Shown in pieces: positions 33,715 through 44,534 of a stretch of DNA of 64,000 nucleotides (position 1 is the first letter of the stretch; the number at the start of each line of letters is the position of its first letter). The stretch is from an uncultured Microbacterium sp. (GTDB lineage Bacteria > Actinomycetota > Actinomycetes > Actinomycetales > Microbacteriaceae). The notes beneath the pieces are model-generated. The model worked only from the letters and a program-made list of their open reading frames with translations, had not been told where the DNA came from and did no database searches. Location: the NCBI RefSeq assembly GCF_945952435.1, contig NZ_CAMFHZ010000009.1, positions 58,587 through 122,586 of the forward strand, in the 5' to 3' direction. A program made the translations under genes and the position numbers.

Positions 33715-34329
33715 GTCCTCGACAGTACGCGGGGCGCAGCCGGATCGGCACCCGTCTCGCGCCAAGCTCCGGCTCTGGGCCACTTCTTCACGCGCGCTCT
33801 GATCTTCCTGCTGTCTTCGGCCGTCGGCCTCATCGTGGCCGACCTGCTGCTGACGGGCTTCACGATCGAGTGGAGCAAGTGGTGGGGCTTCGTGCTGTGC
33901 GTGCTGATCTTCACGGTGCTGCAGAGCCTGCTCGCCCCGTGGATCACCTCGATGGCGAACCGCTACGCCCCGGCGCTGCTGGGTGGTATCGGCATCATCT
34001 CCACGTTCGTGGCGCTGCTCATCGTGGTCCTGCTGCCGGTCGGCGGCCTGCGGATCACCGACGCCCTGGCATGGATCCTCGGGCCGGTCGTCGTCTGGAT
34101 CATCACGGTCCTCTGCACGATGCTGCTGCCGCTCCGCGCGCAGCGCCGGTCCCACTCCGTCTGTTTGCGTCAAACTGCGGGAGAACAGCGCCTCCGCCAA
34201 CGGTTCGACACAAACAGACGGGGTCTGTGGAGAACCGGGGAGGCCTACTCCTGGTTTGCGCCAGAGTCGTGGGATGCGATCGCCCGCCTCTCGCCTGCCG
34301 GAACTGCCGCCCTCCTTCACGGTTCGTGA
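33697..34329 (+). CDS. Small membrane protein, phage-holin-4-like superfamily; start uncertain
   Basis: Residues from about 33775 onward read as a four-helix membrane protein: FFTRALIFLLSSAVGLIVAD, GFVLCVLIFTVLQSLLAPWI, LLGGIGIISTFVALLIVVLL and ILGPVVVWIITVLCTMLL. This fits the small family annotated as superfamily IV holins, common in actinobacteria and of unknown role. The nearest standard start is GTG 33697, which would overlap the dinB start; CTG 33775 is closer to the expected protein. The last 60 or so codons run through the palindromic element at 34154-34224, so the C-terminus looks extended by that insertion. Confidence 0.6.
   Translation: MEHPAHVLDSTRGAAGSAPVSRQAPALGHFFTRALIFLLSSAVGLIVADLLLTGFTIEWSKWWGFVLCVLIFTVLQSLLAPWITSMANRYAPALLGGIGIISTFVALLIVVLLPVGGLRITDALAWILGPVVVWIITVLCTMLLPLRAQRRSHSVCLRQTAGEQRLRQRFDTNRRGLWRTGEAYSWFAPESWDAIARLSPAGTAALLHGS
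34154..34224. repeat. Palindromic element, copy A
   Basis: Arms 34154-34175 and 34203-34224 are inverted complements at 19 of 22 positions, with a 27-nt loop. The arm core CGTCTGTTTGCGTCAAAC recurs with one change in copy B at 35266. The element lies inside the 3' end of the membrane-protein frame and 50 bp before the DUF559-type gene. Confidence 0.8.
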
Positions 34330-35251
34330 AGGACGGCAGCGCGGACTCACGGAGTGGCGGCTGCGTGACCCGTCACTGCGACGCAGTTTTCACGGCGCGC
34401 GCAGCCTCGGCGCGGACGGCGGCGATGCGGCCGACGACCCCGAGCCGTGGTGGCAGACCCGCTCCCGCGAGGCAGAACAGGCCCTGTGCGACTATCTGCC
34501 TGTGATGCCCGTGCACGCGTTCTTCTGCGGACCGACCGCGGCACGGCACTGGGGGATCCCCCTTCCTCGACGGCTGGATGCCACCCTGCATGTCGGCGTG
34601 TGGCGTCCACGGAGCGCGCCGGTTCGCCCGGGGATCCGCGGGCATCAGTTCTCCGGCGGATTCGTCCGCACCGTCGTGTCCGAGGGGATCCGCGTCACGG
34701 ATCCGGCGAGCACGTGGGCCAGCATGGGCGCTCTCCTCACCGATGACGAGCTCGTCGCCGCTGCCGACGCCGTCCTGCACATCCCGCGCCACCCCGGAAG
34801 GTTCGCGCCCGTCAGGGAAACGGCACTGGCCACCCGTGCGGAGCTGGCGGGCTTCGCGGAACGGAAAGGGCGGCCCGGGGCTCCGGCTCTCCGTCGCGCG
34901 CTCGTGCTCGCCCGAACGGGGGCGGCATCACCGCCCGAGACGCAGATCCGCCTGATCCTGCATGACGTCCGCATGCCCGAGCCGGTGCTGGACTACGACG
35001 TCTACGACGCCCGGGGGCTGTTCCTCGGGTGCAGCGAGCTCGCCTACCCCGAGAGCAAGCTCGCGATCGAGTACGAGAGCGACGGCCACCTCACCCGCGC
35101 GCAGCTCCAGCGCGACATCGACAAGTATCAGGCGTACGCGGAGGCCGGTTGGGCGGTGGTGCGGCTGACGTCAGCGCATGTCTACCGTGCTCCGCGGGAA
35201 GCCGTGCGGCGAGTGCGGGCCGGTCTCGCCGCGGCCGCCGCCCGCCTCTAG
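34274..35251 (+). CDS. DUF559/AbiEi-like protein with PD-(D/E)XK nuclease-type C-terminus
   Basis: This protein has 325 residues. The N-terminal part (LRDPSLRRSFHGAR, then FFCGPTAARHWGIPLPRR) resembles actinobacterial proteins annotated as AbiEi-type or DUF559. The C-terminal 90 residues, with DYDVYDARGLFLGCSEL, KLAIEYESDGH and ending AGWAVVRLTSAHVYRAP, match the Vsr/DUF559 restriction-endonuclease-like core: the acidic pair and E-x-D pattern could be the metal site. Its biochemical role is unproven. It sits alone between two copies of one palindrome, with no partner methylase or toxin gene. ATG 34274 is the first start after copy A. Confidence 0.75.
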   Translation: MRSPASRLPELPPSFTVREGRQRGLTEWRLRDPSLRRSFHGARSLGADGGDAADDPEPWWQTRSREAEQALCDYLPVMPVHAFFCGPTAARHWGIPLPRRLDATLHVGVWRPRSAPVRPGIRGHQFSGGFVRTVVSEGIRVTDPASTWASMGALLTDDELVAAADAVLHIPRHPGRFAPVRETALATRAELAGFAERKGRPGAPALRRALVLARTGAASPPETQIRLILHDVRMPEPVLDYDVYDARGLFLGCSELAYPESKLAIEYESDGHLTRAQLQRDIDKYQAYAEAGWAVVRLTSAHVYRAPREAVRRVRAGLAAAAARL

Positions 35252-35265
35252 CGCGCCGCCCCCTG

Positions 35266-35328
35266 CGTCTGTCTGCGTCAAACGGTGGGTTTCCGCGCCC
35301 GAACGCCCAGGTTTGGCGCAAATAGACG
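35266..35328. repeat. Palindromic element, copy B
   Basis: Arms 35266-35283 and 35311-35328 are inverted complements at 15 of 18 positions around a 27-nt loop. The left arm matches that of copy A at 17 of 18 bases. It begins 14 bp after the DUF559-type gene, so the two copies bracket that gene. Confidence 0.8.
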
Positions 35329-35356
35329 AGTGGGGTGAACCGGGTGGGCCGGCCTC

Positions 35357-35947
35357 TCAGATCGAGTAGTCGGGCATCTCGGGGACCGAGAGGATCCGCG
35401 AAGTGCTCTCTCCCGCCCCGCGGGCCCTGGCCCGGGCGGGAACCCCGGTGAGCACCGAGTCGGGTGCCGCGTCCTTGGTGACGACCGCATTGGCGCCGAT
35501 CGCGCTCCGGGCGCCGATCACGACGGGACCCAGGATCTTCGCGCCCGCGCCGACGACCACCCCGTCCTCGAGCGTGGGGTGACGCTTGCCGGCGTCGCGT
35601 GTGCGGCCGCCCAAGGTGACGCCGTGGTACAGCATGACGTCGTCGCCGATCTCGGCGGTCTCCCCGATGACGACCCCGGAGCCGTGGTCGATGAAGAACC
35701 GCCGTCCGATCTCCGCCCCCGGGTGGATCTCGATCCCGGTGAGCCAGCGGGCGATCTGCGATCCGAGCCGGGCGGGGAACCTCCACCCGCGCCGCCAGAG
35801 GGCGTGGTCCAGCCGGTGCGCCCAGATGGCGTGCAGGCCGGGATACAGCAGCGCGATCTCGAGCCCGCAGCGGGCGGCGGGGTCGCGGAGTCGGGCGGAT
35901 GCGACGTCCTCGCGCATCCGCCCGATCCAGGACATGCCGGAGCCCAT
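35357..35947 (-). CDS. cysE: Serine O-acetyltransferase
   Basis: This 196-residue enzyme acetylates L-serine for cysteine synthesis. Its short N-terminal helical part is followed by a left-handed hexapeptide beta-helix: [20 protein letters not shown] with the catalytic His, then [36 protein letters not shown] and NAVVTKD. The length fits the short EpsC-type acetyltransferases. The ATG overlaps the cysK stop (TGATG); an internal ATG at 35935 is possible. It probably forms a pathway pair with CysK. Confidence 0.95.
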   Translation of the reverse strand: MGSGMSWIGRMREDVASARLRDPAARCGLEIALLYPGLHAIWAHRLDHALWRRGWRFPARLGSQIARWLTGIEIHPGAEIGRRFFIDHGSGVVIGETAEIGDDVMLYHGVTLGGRTRDAGKRHPTLEDGVVVGAGAKILGPVVIGARSAIGANAVVTKDAAPDSVLTGVPARARARGAGESTSRILSVPEMPDYSI

Positions 35948-36885
35948 CAGTCCTCGCGCAGATCCTCGAAGAGAGCGGTGGACACGTAGCGCTCGCCCGT
36001 GTCGGGCGCGATGACGACGATCGTCTTGCCGGCGTTCTCGGGGCGGGCAGCCACCTTGAGCGCCTGGGCCACGGCCGCGCCGCTGGAGATGCCGACGAGC
36101 AGCCCCTCCTGCGCGGCGAGGGCGCGGGCGGTCGCGAGGGACTCGTCGAACCCGGCGGTGATGATCTCGTCGATGACCTCGCGGTCCAGGATGGCGGGGA
36201 CGAAGTTGGGTCCGATGCCCTGGATCTTCGCCGGGCCCGCGTGACCCTGCGAGAGCAGGGGGGAGTCGGTGGGCTCGACCGCGATGACCTGCACCTCGGG
36301 CTTGACCGCCTTGAGGGCCTGGCCGACCCCGGTCACTGTGCCGCCGGTGCCGACGCCCGCCACGAACACGTCGACCGCGCCGTCCGTGTCGCGCAGGATC
36401 TCCTGCGCGGTGGTCTCGCGGTGGATCTGCGGGTTCGCCGCGTTCTCGAACTGACGTGCCCAGACCGCGCCCGGCGTGGTCTCGATGATCTCCTGGAGCT
36501 TCTCGATCGCGCCCTTCATGCCGAGCGTCGGGTCGGTGAGCACGAGCTCCGCGCCGAACGCCTTGAGCAGCACGCGGCGCTCCTTGGACATCGACGCCGG
36601 CATCGTGAGGATGACGCGATAGCCGCGGGCGGCCCCGACCATCGCCAGCGCGATGCCGGTGTTCCCGCTGGTGGCCTCGACGATCGTGCCGCCGGGCTTC
36701 AGCTCTCCCGAGGCCTCCGCCGCGTTGACGATCGCGATGCCGATGCGGTCCTTGACGCTCGAGCCCGGGTTGAACGACTCGAGCTTGACGAGCACGTCCG
36801 CGCCCAGCCCCTCGGTGAGCCGGTTGAGCTTGACCAGAGGCGTGTTGCCGAACGTGGTGGTGACGTCGGAGTGGATTCCGGGCAT
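35947..36885 (-). CDS. cysK: Cysteine synthase A (O-acetylserine sulfhydrylase)
   Basis: This 312-residue PLP enzyme makes cysteine from O-acetylserine and sulfide. The PLP lysine is in [11 protein letters not shown], the substrate loop is [12 protein letters not shown], and [11 protein letters not shown] binds the PLP phosphate. ATG 36885 follows AAAGG in the right place. It heads a two-gene cysK-cysE operon and is divergent from prmC. Confidence 0.97.
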   Translation of the reverse strand: MPGIHSDVTTTFGNTPLVKLNRLTEGLGADVLVKLESFNPGSSVKDRIGIAIVNAAEASGELKPGGTIVEATSGNTGIALAMVGAARGYRVILTMPASMSKERRVLLKAFGAELVLTDPTLGMKGAIEKLQEIIETTPGAVWARQFENAANPQIHRETTAQEILRDTDGAVDVFVAGVGTGGTVTGVGQALKAVKPEVQVIAVEPTDSPLLSQGHAGPAKIQGIGPNFVPAILDREVIDEIITAGFDESLATARALAAQEGLLVGISSGAAVAQALKVAARPENAGKTIVVIAPDTGERYVSTALFEDLRED

Positions 36886-36980
36886 GTCTGACCTTTCGAA
36901 TGCGGGGCAGGGGTGCAGCACAGCCTAGGGCGAGCCGGTGTGCGCCCGGTGATTGTGACGCCACGATTACGCTGGGATCC

Positions 36981-37838
36981 GTGCCCGTCCCGCTCTCCGA
37001 AGCCCTCCGCCGTGCCACCGCCGATCTCGCCGCGTCGGGGGTGCCGGATCCGACGCTCGATGCGGAGCTCCTCGCCGCGCACGTCCTGACGCTCGGACGA
37101 GGGGGCGTCCAGGCGGCGGTGATCCGGGGGGATCTGCTGGACGACGCGGACGCGGCCGTGCTGGACGGGCTCGTCGCGCGTCGGGCGGCACGGGAGCCCC
37201 TGCAGCATCTGACCGGGACGGCGCCCTTCCGACACCTCGAACTCGCCGTCGGACCCGGCGTGTTCGTGCCCCGGCCCGAGACCGAGATCGTCGCGCAGTT
37301 CGCGATCGACGCGCTGCTCGCGGCGGCCACGCCCACGCCGATCGGCGTCGATCTGTGCACCGGATCCGGGGCGATCGCCCTCGCCCTCGCCACGGAGGTG
37401 CCGCACGCGCGTGTGCACGCGGTCGAGCTCTCCGAGCAGGCGCACGCCTGGGCGCTGCGCAACACCGCGGCCCAGGCGAACCTCGTCCTCGTCCGCGGCG
37501 ACCTCTCCGAGGAGCTGCACGAGCTCGACGGCACGGTCGACGTCGTCGTGTCCAACCCTCCCTATGTTCCGGACGACGCGATCCCGCGCGACCCCGAGGT
37601 GCGCCAGTTCGATCCCGCGCTCGCGCTCTACGGCGGGGCGGACGGTCTCGACGTCGTCCGGGCGATCAGCCGGAGGGCGCTCGCCCTGCTGCATCCCGGC
37701 GGCACGCTGGTGATCGAGCACGCCGAGGTCCAGGGAGCCGCGATCCGTGCGCTGCTCGCGGACGACGGGTGGCTCGCGACCGCGACGCACCAGGATCTGA
37801 CCCGGCGCGACCGCGCGACGACCGCGATCCGACCCTGA
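36981..37838 (+). CDS. prmC: Release factor glutamine N5-methyltransferase
   Basis: This 285-residue SAM-dependent methyltransferase modifies the GGQ glutamine of release factors. An N-terminal helical domain precedes [16 protein letters not shown] and FVPRPETE. The SAM motif is [16 protein letters not shown] and the catalytic NPPY motif lies in [14 protein letters not shown] 36981 lies exactly 7 nt after a TACGCT box, pointing to leaderless translation. It is followed by the Sua5-like gene, the usual actinobacterial order. Confidence 0.95.
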   Translation: MPVPLSEALRRATADLAASGVPDPTLDAELLAAHVLTLGRGGVQAAVIRGDLLDDADAAVLDGLVARRAAREPLQHLTGTAPFRHLELAVGPGVFVPRPETEIVAQFAIDALLAAATPTPIGVDLCTGSGAIALALATEVPHARVHAVELSEQAHAWALRNTAAQANLVLVRGDLSEELHELDGTVDVVVSNPPYVPDDAIPRDPEVRQFDPALALYGGADGLDVVRAISRRALALLHPGGTLVIEHAEVQGAAIRALLADDGWLATATHQDLTRRDRATTAIRP

Positions 37839-37887
37839 CGCGGCCCTCGGCGGATCTTCGGCGGCGTGGCCGTAGACTGGGGCGGTC

Positions 37888-38562
37888 ATGTCCTCCGTCT
37901 ACGATTGCCGCGACGCGGATCAGATCCTCACCGGGATGCGCCTCGCGCGTCAGGCCATCGGCCGCGGTGAACTGGTCGTGCTCCCCACCGATACCGTCTA
38001 CGGCGTGGGCGCCGATGCATTCAGCCCCGCCGCCGTGCAGCGACTCCTCGACGCCAAGGGGCGCGGTCGGCAGCAGCCTCCGCCGGTGCTGGTCGCGGGC
38101 GTTCCGACGCTCTCCGCGCTCGTGGAGACCGTACCGGAGCCGGTGCAGCGGCTCGTCGACGAGTTCTGGCCCGGCGGCCTCACCGTGATCCTGCCCGCGC
38201 AGCCTTCCCTCGTCTGGGACCTCGGCGAGACGCACGGCACGGTGGCCGTGCGCATGCCGGACGACCGGATCGCGCTGGCGCTGCTCGAGGAGACCGGGCC
38301 GCTCGCGGTCTCCAGCGCGAATCTGACCGGCGAACCCGCCGCGGTCGAGGCGTCCCAGGCGGAGCGGATGCTCGGCGACCGCATCGCCGTGTACCTCGAG
38401 AACGGTCCTGCGGCGAAGGGCGTGGCCTCCACGATCGTCGACGCGACCTCGCTCGTGCGCCCCGGTGGGGACGACGCGAAGGTGCGTGTGGTCCGTGAGG
38501 GAGCGATCTCCCGCGAGGAGCTCGGCCGCGTGCTCGGGGATCTGCTCGAAGAGCGCCGATGA
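37888..38562 (+). CDS. L-threonylcarbamoyladenylate synthase (Sua5/YrdC family)
   Basis: This 224-residue enzyme makes threonylcarbamoyl-AMP for the t6A37 modification of tRNAs. The YrdC fold is visible in GELVVLPTDTVYGVGADAF, RQQPPPVLVAG, FWPGGLTVILP, VAVRMPDD and LAVSSANLTGEPA. The length fits the short TsaC form without a full Sua5 extension. A TAGACT box ends 9 nt before the ATG. Its last codons overlap the next gene (ATGA). Confidence 0.95.
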   Translation: MSSVYDCRDADQILTGMRLARQAIGRGELVVLPTDTVYGVGADAFSPAAVQRLLDAKGRGRQQPPPVLVAGVPTLSALVETVPEPVQRLVDEFWPGGLTVILPAQPSLVWDLGETHGTVAVRMPDDRIALALLEETGPLAVSSANLTGEPAAVEASQAERMLGDRIAVYLENGPAAKGVASTIVDATSLVRPGGDDAKVRVVREGAISREELGRVLGDLLEERR

Positions 38563-39743
38563 AGCAGTACCTGTTCACCGTGATCCTCACGGCCGCGGTG
38601 ACGCTGGTCTGTTCCTGGGGGGTGTGGCAGCTGAGCCTACGGTTCAAGCTGTACCCGGGCATTCGCGAACGCGACGTGCACACCACGCCGACGCCGCGGC
38701 TCGGGGGAGTGGCGATGCTCGTCGGCATCATGGCCGCGTTCGCCGCCTCGGCCGCGAGCCCCTTCTTCGGGATCATCTGGGCGCAGCCGCAGACGATCTG
38801 GGCGGTGCTCGGCGCCGTGCTGCTGATCGCCGTGGTCGGCGTCGTCGACGACCTGTGGGATCTCGACTGGATGATCAAGCTCGGCGCGCAGTTCATCGCC
38901 GCGGGGCTCATCACCATCGTCGGCGGACTGCAGATCCTGTCCCTGCCGCTCGCGGAGCCGGTGATCGGATCCAGCTGGCTGAGCATCGTCATCACGATGT
39001 TCGCGATCGTGGTCGTGATGAACGCCGTGAACTTCATCGACGGGCTCGACGGCCTCGTCGCCGGGGTCTGCCTCATCGCGAACGGCGTGTTCTTCGTCTA
39101 CTCGTACATCATCGCCCGCGACACGGGACAGTCGAGCTTCTTCAACCTCGCCTCGTTCATCGCGGCCGTGCTGATCGGCGCCTGCCTCGGATTCCTTCCG
39201 ATGAACTGGAGCCCGGCGAAGCTGTTCATGGGGGACTCCGGCGCACTCGTGCTGGGGCTGCTCATGGCTACGAGCGCGGTCGCGATCACCGGCCAGCTCA
39301 ATCCCGCCGTGCTCACGGACGCGCAGATCGGCCGCTCCCAGCTGCTCGGCGCATTCATCCCGATCTTGCTGCCCGTAGTCGTGGTGCTGCTCCCGCTGCT
39401 CGACTTCGGGCTCGCGGTGCTGCGTCGCATGCGGGCGGGCAAGTCGCCGTTCTCCCCGGACCGCCTGCACCTGCACCACCGCATGCTCGACCTCGGCCAC
39501 CGCGGTCGCGACGCCGTGCTCATCTTCTACGCGTGGACCGCCGTCATCTCGATCGCCGTCCTGCTCATGTACATCGGCTCCCGCGAGGGCTGGTACGGCG
39601 AGTACGCCGCCGGCGTCGTGTTCGGCGTCGTGGGCATCGCCGCCTGCCTGGTCGTCACCCTGATCCCCTCGCGTCCCCGCACGGATGCCCTCCCGACCCC
39701 GCACGACGCCGCGGGTCCCGTCCCGAAAGAGCCCTCCCGATGA
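38559..39743 (+). CDS. Undecaprenyl-phosphate GlcNAc-1-phosphate transferase (TagO/WecA type)
   Basis: This polytopic membrane enzyme has 394 residues and about eleven helices. It carries the family motifs TPRLGGVAM, VVDDLWDLDWM (metal-binding Asp pair), NFIDGLDGLVAG, FMGDSGALVLG and LHLHHRMLDLGH. It transfers GlcNAc-1-P, or a related sugar phosphate, to undecaprenyl phosphate to start wall glycopolymer synthesis. It is translationally coupled with the Sua5-like gene upstream and the AtpI-like gene downstream (ATGA overlaps on both sides). Confidence 0.93.
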   Translation: MKQYLFTVILTAAVTLVCSWGVWQLSLRFKLYPGIRERDVHTTPTPRLGGVAMLVGIMAAFAASAASPFFGIIWAQPQTIWAVLGAVLLIAVVGVVDDLWDLDWMIKLGAQFIAAGLITIVGGLQILSLPLAEPVIGSSWLSIVITMFAIVVVMNAVNFIDGLDGLVAGVCLIANGVFFVYSYIIARDTGQSSFFNLASFIAAVLIGACLGFLPMNWSPAKLFMGDSGALVLGLLMATSAVAITGQLNPAVLTDAQIGRSQLLGAFIPILLPVVVVLLPLLDFGLAVLRRMRAGKSPFSPDRLHLHHRMLDLGHRGRDAVLIFYAWTAVISIAVLLMYIGSREGWYGEYAAGVVFGVVGIAACLVVTLIPSRPRTDALPTPHDAAGPVPKEPSR

Positions 39744-40261
39744 GCACCCCCGCCGGCAAGAGCCCCGTGACCAGCACCCCGATCCTGCGCGCGACCCTGA
39801 TCGCCTCGGCGATCGCCGCCGTCGTGCTCGCGGTCGTCGCCGCGATCCTCGGCGGCGTCTTCCGCGGAGGAGCGGGAGTCGTCAGCGGTCTCGTCGGCGT
39901 GCTGATCGCCGTGCTCTTCCTCGCCATCACCGCGATCAGCATCCTCGTCGCCAACCGGTGGTTCGGCGAGGCGCTCTACGTGCAGTTCTTCTTCGCGATC
40001 GTGCTCGGGGGCTGGTTCGTCAAACTCGCGCTGTTCGTGGTGCTCATGCTCGTGCTGCGCAGTCAGCCCTGGCTCGAGCCGGTGGTGTTCTTCTGGTCGC
40101 TCCTGGCCGGAGTGCTCATGTCGCTCGCCATCGACGTCGTCGTGCTCACTCGGATGCGGCTGCCGCACGTCAGCGACACGTCGCTGCCGACCGTGGCCCC
40201 GGAGGACGTCGCACCCTCCCGGCAGACTCCTGACGCGGATTCAGGCAACTCACCGGTCTGA
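39740..40261 (+). CDS. AtpI-like membrane protein
   Basis: This small protein (173 residues) has four predicted helices: LIASAIAAVVLAVVAAILGG, VVSGLVGVLIAVLFLAITAI, YVQFFFAIVLGGWFVKLALF and EPVVFFWSLLAGVLMSLAID. Its size, topology and place just before atpB fit an ATP synthase protein I, which helps assemble the c-ring or supply Mg2+. Sequence conservation in AtpI is weak, so the name rests mainly on position. The tail is hydrophilic. Confidence 0.72.
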   Translation: MSTPAGKSPVTSTPILRATLIASAIAAVVLAVVAAILGGVFRGGAGVVSGLVGVLIAVLFLAITAISILVANRWFGEALYVQFFFAIVLGGWFVKLALFVVLMLVLRSQPWLEPVVFFWSLLAGVLMSLAIDVVVLTRMRLPHVSDTSLPTVAPEDVAPSRQTPDADSGNSPV

Positions 40262-40381
40262 TAGGCTGGATCCGAGCCCGCTCGTCACGCGAGCGCTGCG
40301 CTGAGAAGCACACCGACCGACGCCCCGGTAGCCCCCGGTGCCCCGAAGCTGGAGCCCGCGCTGTTTAATCTTGCTGCGACC

Positions 40382-41453
<1,072 letters not shown>

Positions 41454-41480
41454 TCCGCCCCGAATCCCGAAGGAGACAGG

Positions 41481-42032
41481 ATGCTGAACGCTCTTGTCAC
41501 GCACCTCGCGGCCGAGGAGGAGGCGCACAACCCGCTCCTCCCCGCGTGGTACGACCTGGTCTGGTCGGCGCTGTGGTTCGTCGTGATCCTCATCGTGGTG
41601 TGGAAGGTCGCCCTCCCGCGCTTCACGAAGATGCTCGACGAGCGCTCCGCGGCCATCGAGGGCAACATCGCCAAGGCGGACGAGGCCCAGAAGCAGGCCG
41701 AGGCCGCGCTGGAGGAGTACACCCGCCAGCTCGCCGAGGCGCGCACGGAGGCCGGCACGATCCGCGAGACCGCCCGTGAGGACGGCAAGAAGATCGTCGC
41801 CGAGGCGAAGGAGAGCGCATCGGCCGAGGCCGCGCGCATCACCGCCGCCGCGCACTCTCAGATCGAGGCCGAGCGCCAGACCGCGCTCGTCACGCTGCGC
41901 TCCGAGGTCGGCGGTCTCGCCCTCGACCTCGCCGGCGGCGTGGTCGGCGAGTCGCTCTCGGACGACGCCCGCGCGACGGCCGTCGTGGACCGCTTCCTGG
42001 CGGACCTCGAGGCCTCCGAGGCGGCGAAGTAA
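41481..42032 (+). CDS. atpF: F1Fo ATP synthase subunit b
   Basis: This 183-residue stator subunit has a short exported N-terminus, a single membrane helix (WYDLVWSALWFVVILIVVWKVAL) and a long charged, alanine-rich coiled coil (residues 45-180) that reaches F1. GAAGGAGA precedes the ATG, and its stop overlaps the atpH start. Confidence 0.95.
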   Translation: MLNALVTHLAAEEEAHNPLLPAWYDLVWSALWFVVILIVVWKVALPRFTKMLDERSAAIEGNIAKADEAQKQAEAALEEYTRQLAEARTEAGTIRETAREDGKKIVAEAKESASAEAARITAAAHSQIEAERQTALVTLRSEVGGLALDLAGGVVGESLSDDARATAVVDRFLADLEASEAAK

Positions 42033-42820
42033 TGGGCAGCGCGACCGCTCAGGCCCTCGTGGCGACGAGCAACGATCTCGGCGCCGCGCAGGGGATCACC
42101 CTCGACGTCGCCGGTGAGCTCTTCGCCGCCACGCGCCTGATCGGTGACTCCACCGCGCTGAGCGGCGCGCTCGCCGATCCGTCCGCCCCGGTCGAGGCGC
42201 GGACGGCACTCGTGTCGCGCGTCTTCGCCGGCGCCTCCGCGCCCGTGCAGGAACTGCTCAAGAGCGTCGTCGCCCAGCGCTGGTCCTCCGCCGCCGACCT
42301 CGTCGACGGTGTGGAGGAGCTGGCGATCCGTGCGACGGCGATCGCCGCACCCGAGGCCGACATCGAGGGCGAGCTGTTCTCGGTCTCGCGCCTGGTGGCG
42401 GACAACGCAGAGCTCGAGCTCGCGCTCGGCGGCCGCCTCGGCGGCGCCGAGGGCAAGTCGGCGCTCGTGCAGAAGCTCGTCGAGCCGAGCGTCAGCCCGG
42501 CCACGACCCTGGTCGTCACCTCGCTCGTGCGGGAGCCGCGCGGGCGCCGGGTGCGCCGGCTGCTCAACCGTGCGATGCGGATCGTCTCCGTGCAGCGCGA
42601 GCGACTCGTCGCGACGGTGCACACCGCCGTGCCGCTGAGCGCTCAGCAGCGGGATCGCCTTGCGGCGGTCCTCGGCGCCCGTTACGGACGTACGATCGCA
42701 CTGAACGTGGTCACCGACCCCGCCATCGTCGGGGGCCTGCGCGTGCAGGTCGCAGACGACGTCATCGATGGCAGCATCGCCTCCCGCCTCGCCGATCTCC
42801 GGCAGAAGCTCGCGGGCTGA
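42032..42820 (+). CDS. atpH: F1Fo ATP synthase subunit delta
   Basis: The 262-residue delta subunit joins the b stalk to the top of F1. It is longer than the 180-residue enterobacterial form because of an N-terminal stretch, as is usual in actinobacteria. The C-terminal part retains the conserved ALNVVTDPAIVGGLRVQVADDVIDGSI in two pieces. It overlaps atpF by one base. Confidence 0.94.
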   Translation: MGSATAQALVATSNDLGAAQGITLDVAGELFAATRLIGDSTALSGALADPSAPVEARTALVSRVFAGASAPVQELLKSVVAQRWSSAADLVDGVEELAIRATAIAAPEADIEGELFSVSRLVADNAELELALGGRLGGAEGKSALVQKLVEPSVSPATTLVVTSLVREPRGRRVRRLLNRAMRIVSVQRERLVATVHTAVPLSAQQRDRLAAVLGARYGRTIALNVVTDPAIVGGLRVQVADDVIDGSIASRLADLRQKLAG

Positions 42821-42871
42821 ATCAAGAACTTCGCGCGGGTCGACCGCGCACCTGTATACAAAGGGAAGACA

Positions 42872-44515
42872 ATGGCAGAACTTTCGATCAGCCCCGACGT
42901 CATCCGTGACGCGCTGAAGGACTTCGTCGCCGCGTACGAGCCGACGTCCGGCTCGGCGACCGAGGTCGGCACCGTCATCGACGCCGCGGACGGCATCGCG
43001 CACGTCGAGGGACTTCCCGGCGTCATGGCGAACGAGCTGGTGACCTTCGCGAACGGCACCAAGGGCCTCGCCCTGAACCTCGACGAGCGCGAGATCGGCG
43101 TGGTCATCCTCGGCGACTTCGGCGGCATCGAGGCCGGCCAGGAGGTGACCCGCACCGGCGAGGTCCTCTCCGTCCCGGTCGGCGACGGCTACCTCGGCCG
43201 CGTGGTCGACCCGCTCGGCAACCCGATCGACGGCCTCGGCGAGATCACCCCGCTCGACGGCGTGCGCGAGCTCGAGCTGCAGGCGCCCGGCGTCATGCAG
43301 CGCAAGTCGGTGCACGAGCCGATGCAGACCGGTATCAAGGCCATCGACGCCATGATCCCGGTCGGCCGCGGCCAGCGCCAGCTCATCATCGGCGACCGCC
43401 AGACCGGCAAGACGGCGATCGCGATCGACACGATCATCAACCAGAAGGCCAACTGGGAGTCCGGCGACGTCAACAAGCAGGTCCGCTGCATCTACGTCGC
43501 GATCGGCCAGAAGGGCTCGACCATCGCCTCCGTCAAGGGCGCGCTGGAAGAGGCCGGCGCTCTGGAGTACACCACGATCGTCGCCGCCCCGGCGTCCGAC
43601 CCCGCCGGCTTCAAGTACCTGGCGCCCTACACCGGTTCGGCCATCGGCCAGCACTGGATGTACGGCGGCAAGCACGTCCTCATCGTGTTCGACGACCTGT
43701 CGAAGCAGGCCGAGGCCTACCGTGCCGTGTCGCTGCTGCTGCGCCGTCCGCCGGGCCGCGAGGCTTACCCGGGCGACGTGTTCTACCTGCACTCCCGTCT
43801 GCTGGAGCGTTGCGCGAAGCTGTCCGACGAGCTCGGTGCGGGATCGATGACGGGTCTTCCGATCATCGAGACCAAGGCGAACGACGTCTCGGCCTACATC
43901 CCGACCAACGTGATCTCGATCACCGACGGTCAGATCTTCCTGCAGTCCGACCTGTTCAACGCCAACCAGCGTCCCGCGGTCGACGTGGGCATCTCGGTCT
44001 CGCGCGTCGGCGGCGACGCCCAGGTCAAGTCGATCAAGAAGGTCTCCGGCACGTTGAAGCTCGAGCTCGCGCAGTACCGCTCGCTCGAGGCGTTCGCGAT
44101 GTTCGCGTCCGACCTCGACCAGGCATCGCGTCGTCAGCTCGCTCGCGGTGCGCGCCTGACCGAGCTGCTCAAGCAGCCGCAGTACTCGCCGTACCCGGTC
44201 GAGGACCAGGTCGTCTCGATCTGGGCCGGAACCAACGGCAAGCTCGACGAGATCGAGGTCGAGGACGTGCTGCGGTTCGAGCGCGAGCTGCTCGACCACC
44301 TGCGTCGCAACACGACCGTGCTCGACACCCTCCGGGAGACGAACGTCCTCGACGACGCCACCGTCGCGGAGCTTGAGAAGGCCACCGACGCCTTCATCCT
44401 CGAGTTCCAGAGCGGCGCCGGTCACGGCATCAGCGCGCTCGGTCACGAGGAGCACGCGGCCGCGGACGTCGACGACGTGAACCAGGAGAAGATCGTCAAG
44501 GGCCACCGCGCGTAA
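42872..44515 (+). CDS. atpA: F1Fo ATP synthase subunit alpha
   Basis: This 547-residue non-catalytic nucleotide-binding subunit has the beta-barrel start, the P-loop [18 protein letters not shown] and [20 protein letters not shown]. The Arg finger region is in [13 protein letters not shown]. Length and domain order are normal. It lies 51 bp after atpH with AAAGGGAAGA ahead of the ATG. Confidence 0.97.
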   Translation: MAELSISPDVIRDALKDFVAAYEPTSGSATEVGTVIDAADGIAHVEGLPGVMANELVTFANGTKGLALNLDEREIGVVILGDFGGIEAGQEVTRTGEVLSVPVGDGYLGRVVDPLGNPIDGLGEITPLDGVRELELQAPGVMQRKSVHEPMQTGIKAIDAMIPVGRGQRQLIIGDRQTGKTAIAIDTIINQKANWESGDVNKQVRCIYVAIGQKGSTIASVKGALEEAGALEYTTIVAAPASDPAGFKYLAPYTGSAIGQHWMYGGKHVLIVFDDLSKQAEAYRAVSLLLRRPPGREAYPGDVFYLHSRLLERCAKLSDELGAGSMTGLPIIETKANDVSAYIPTNVISITDGQIFLQSDLFNANQRPAVDVGISVSRVGGDAQVKSIKKVSGTLKLELAQYRSLEAFAMFASDLDQASRRQLARGARLTELLKQPQYSPYPVEDQVVSIWAGTNGKLDEIEVEDVLRFERELLDHLRRNTTVLDTLRETNVLDDATVAELEKATDAFILEFQSGAGHGISALGHEEHAAADVDDVNQEKIVKGHRA

Positions 44516-44534
44516 TCGCGGGGGAAACTGAGAT

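Noticed and set aside
33697..34329. Prophage remnant because of the holin-like protein
   Set aside because: This membrane family is common on actinobacterial chromosomes and no other phage gene is near.
34154..35328. CRISPR-like array
   Set aside because: Only two copies, each a palindrome, separated by a full gene; no spacers and no cas genes.
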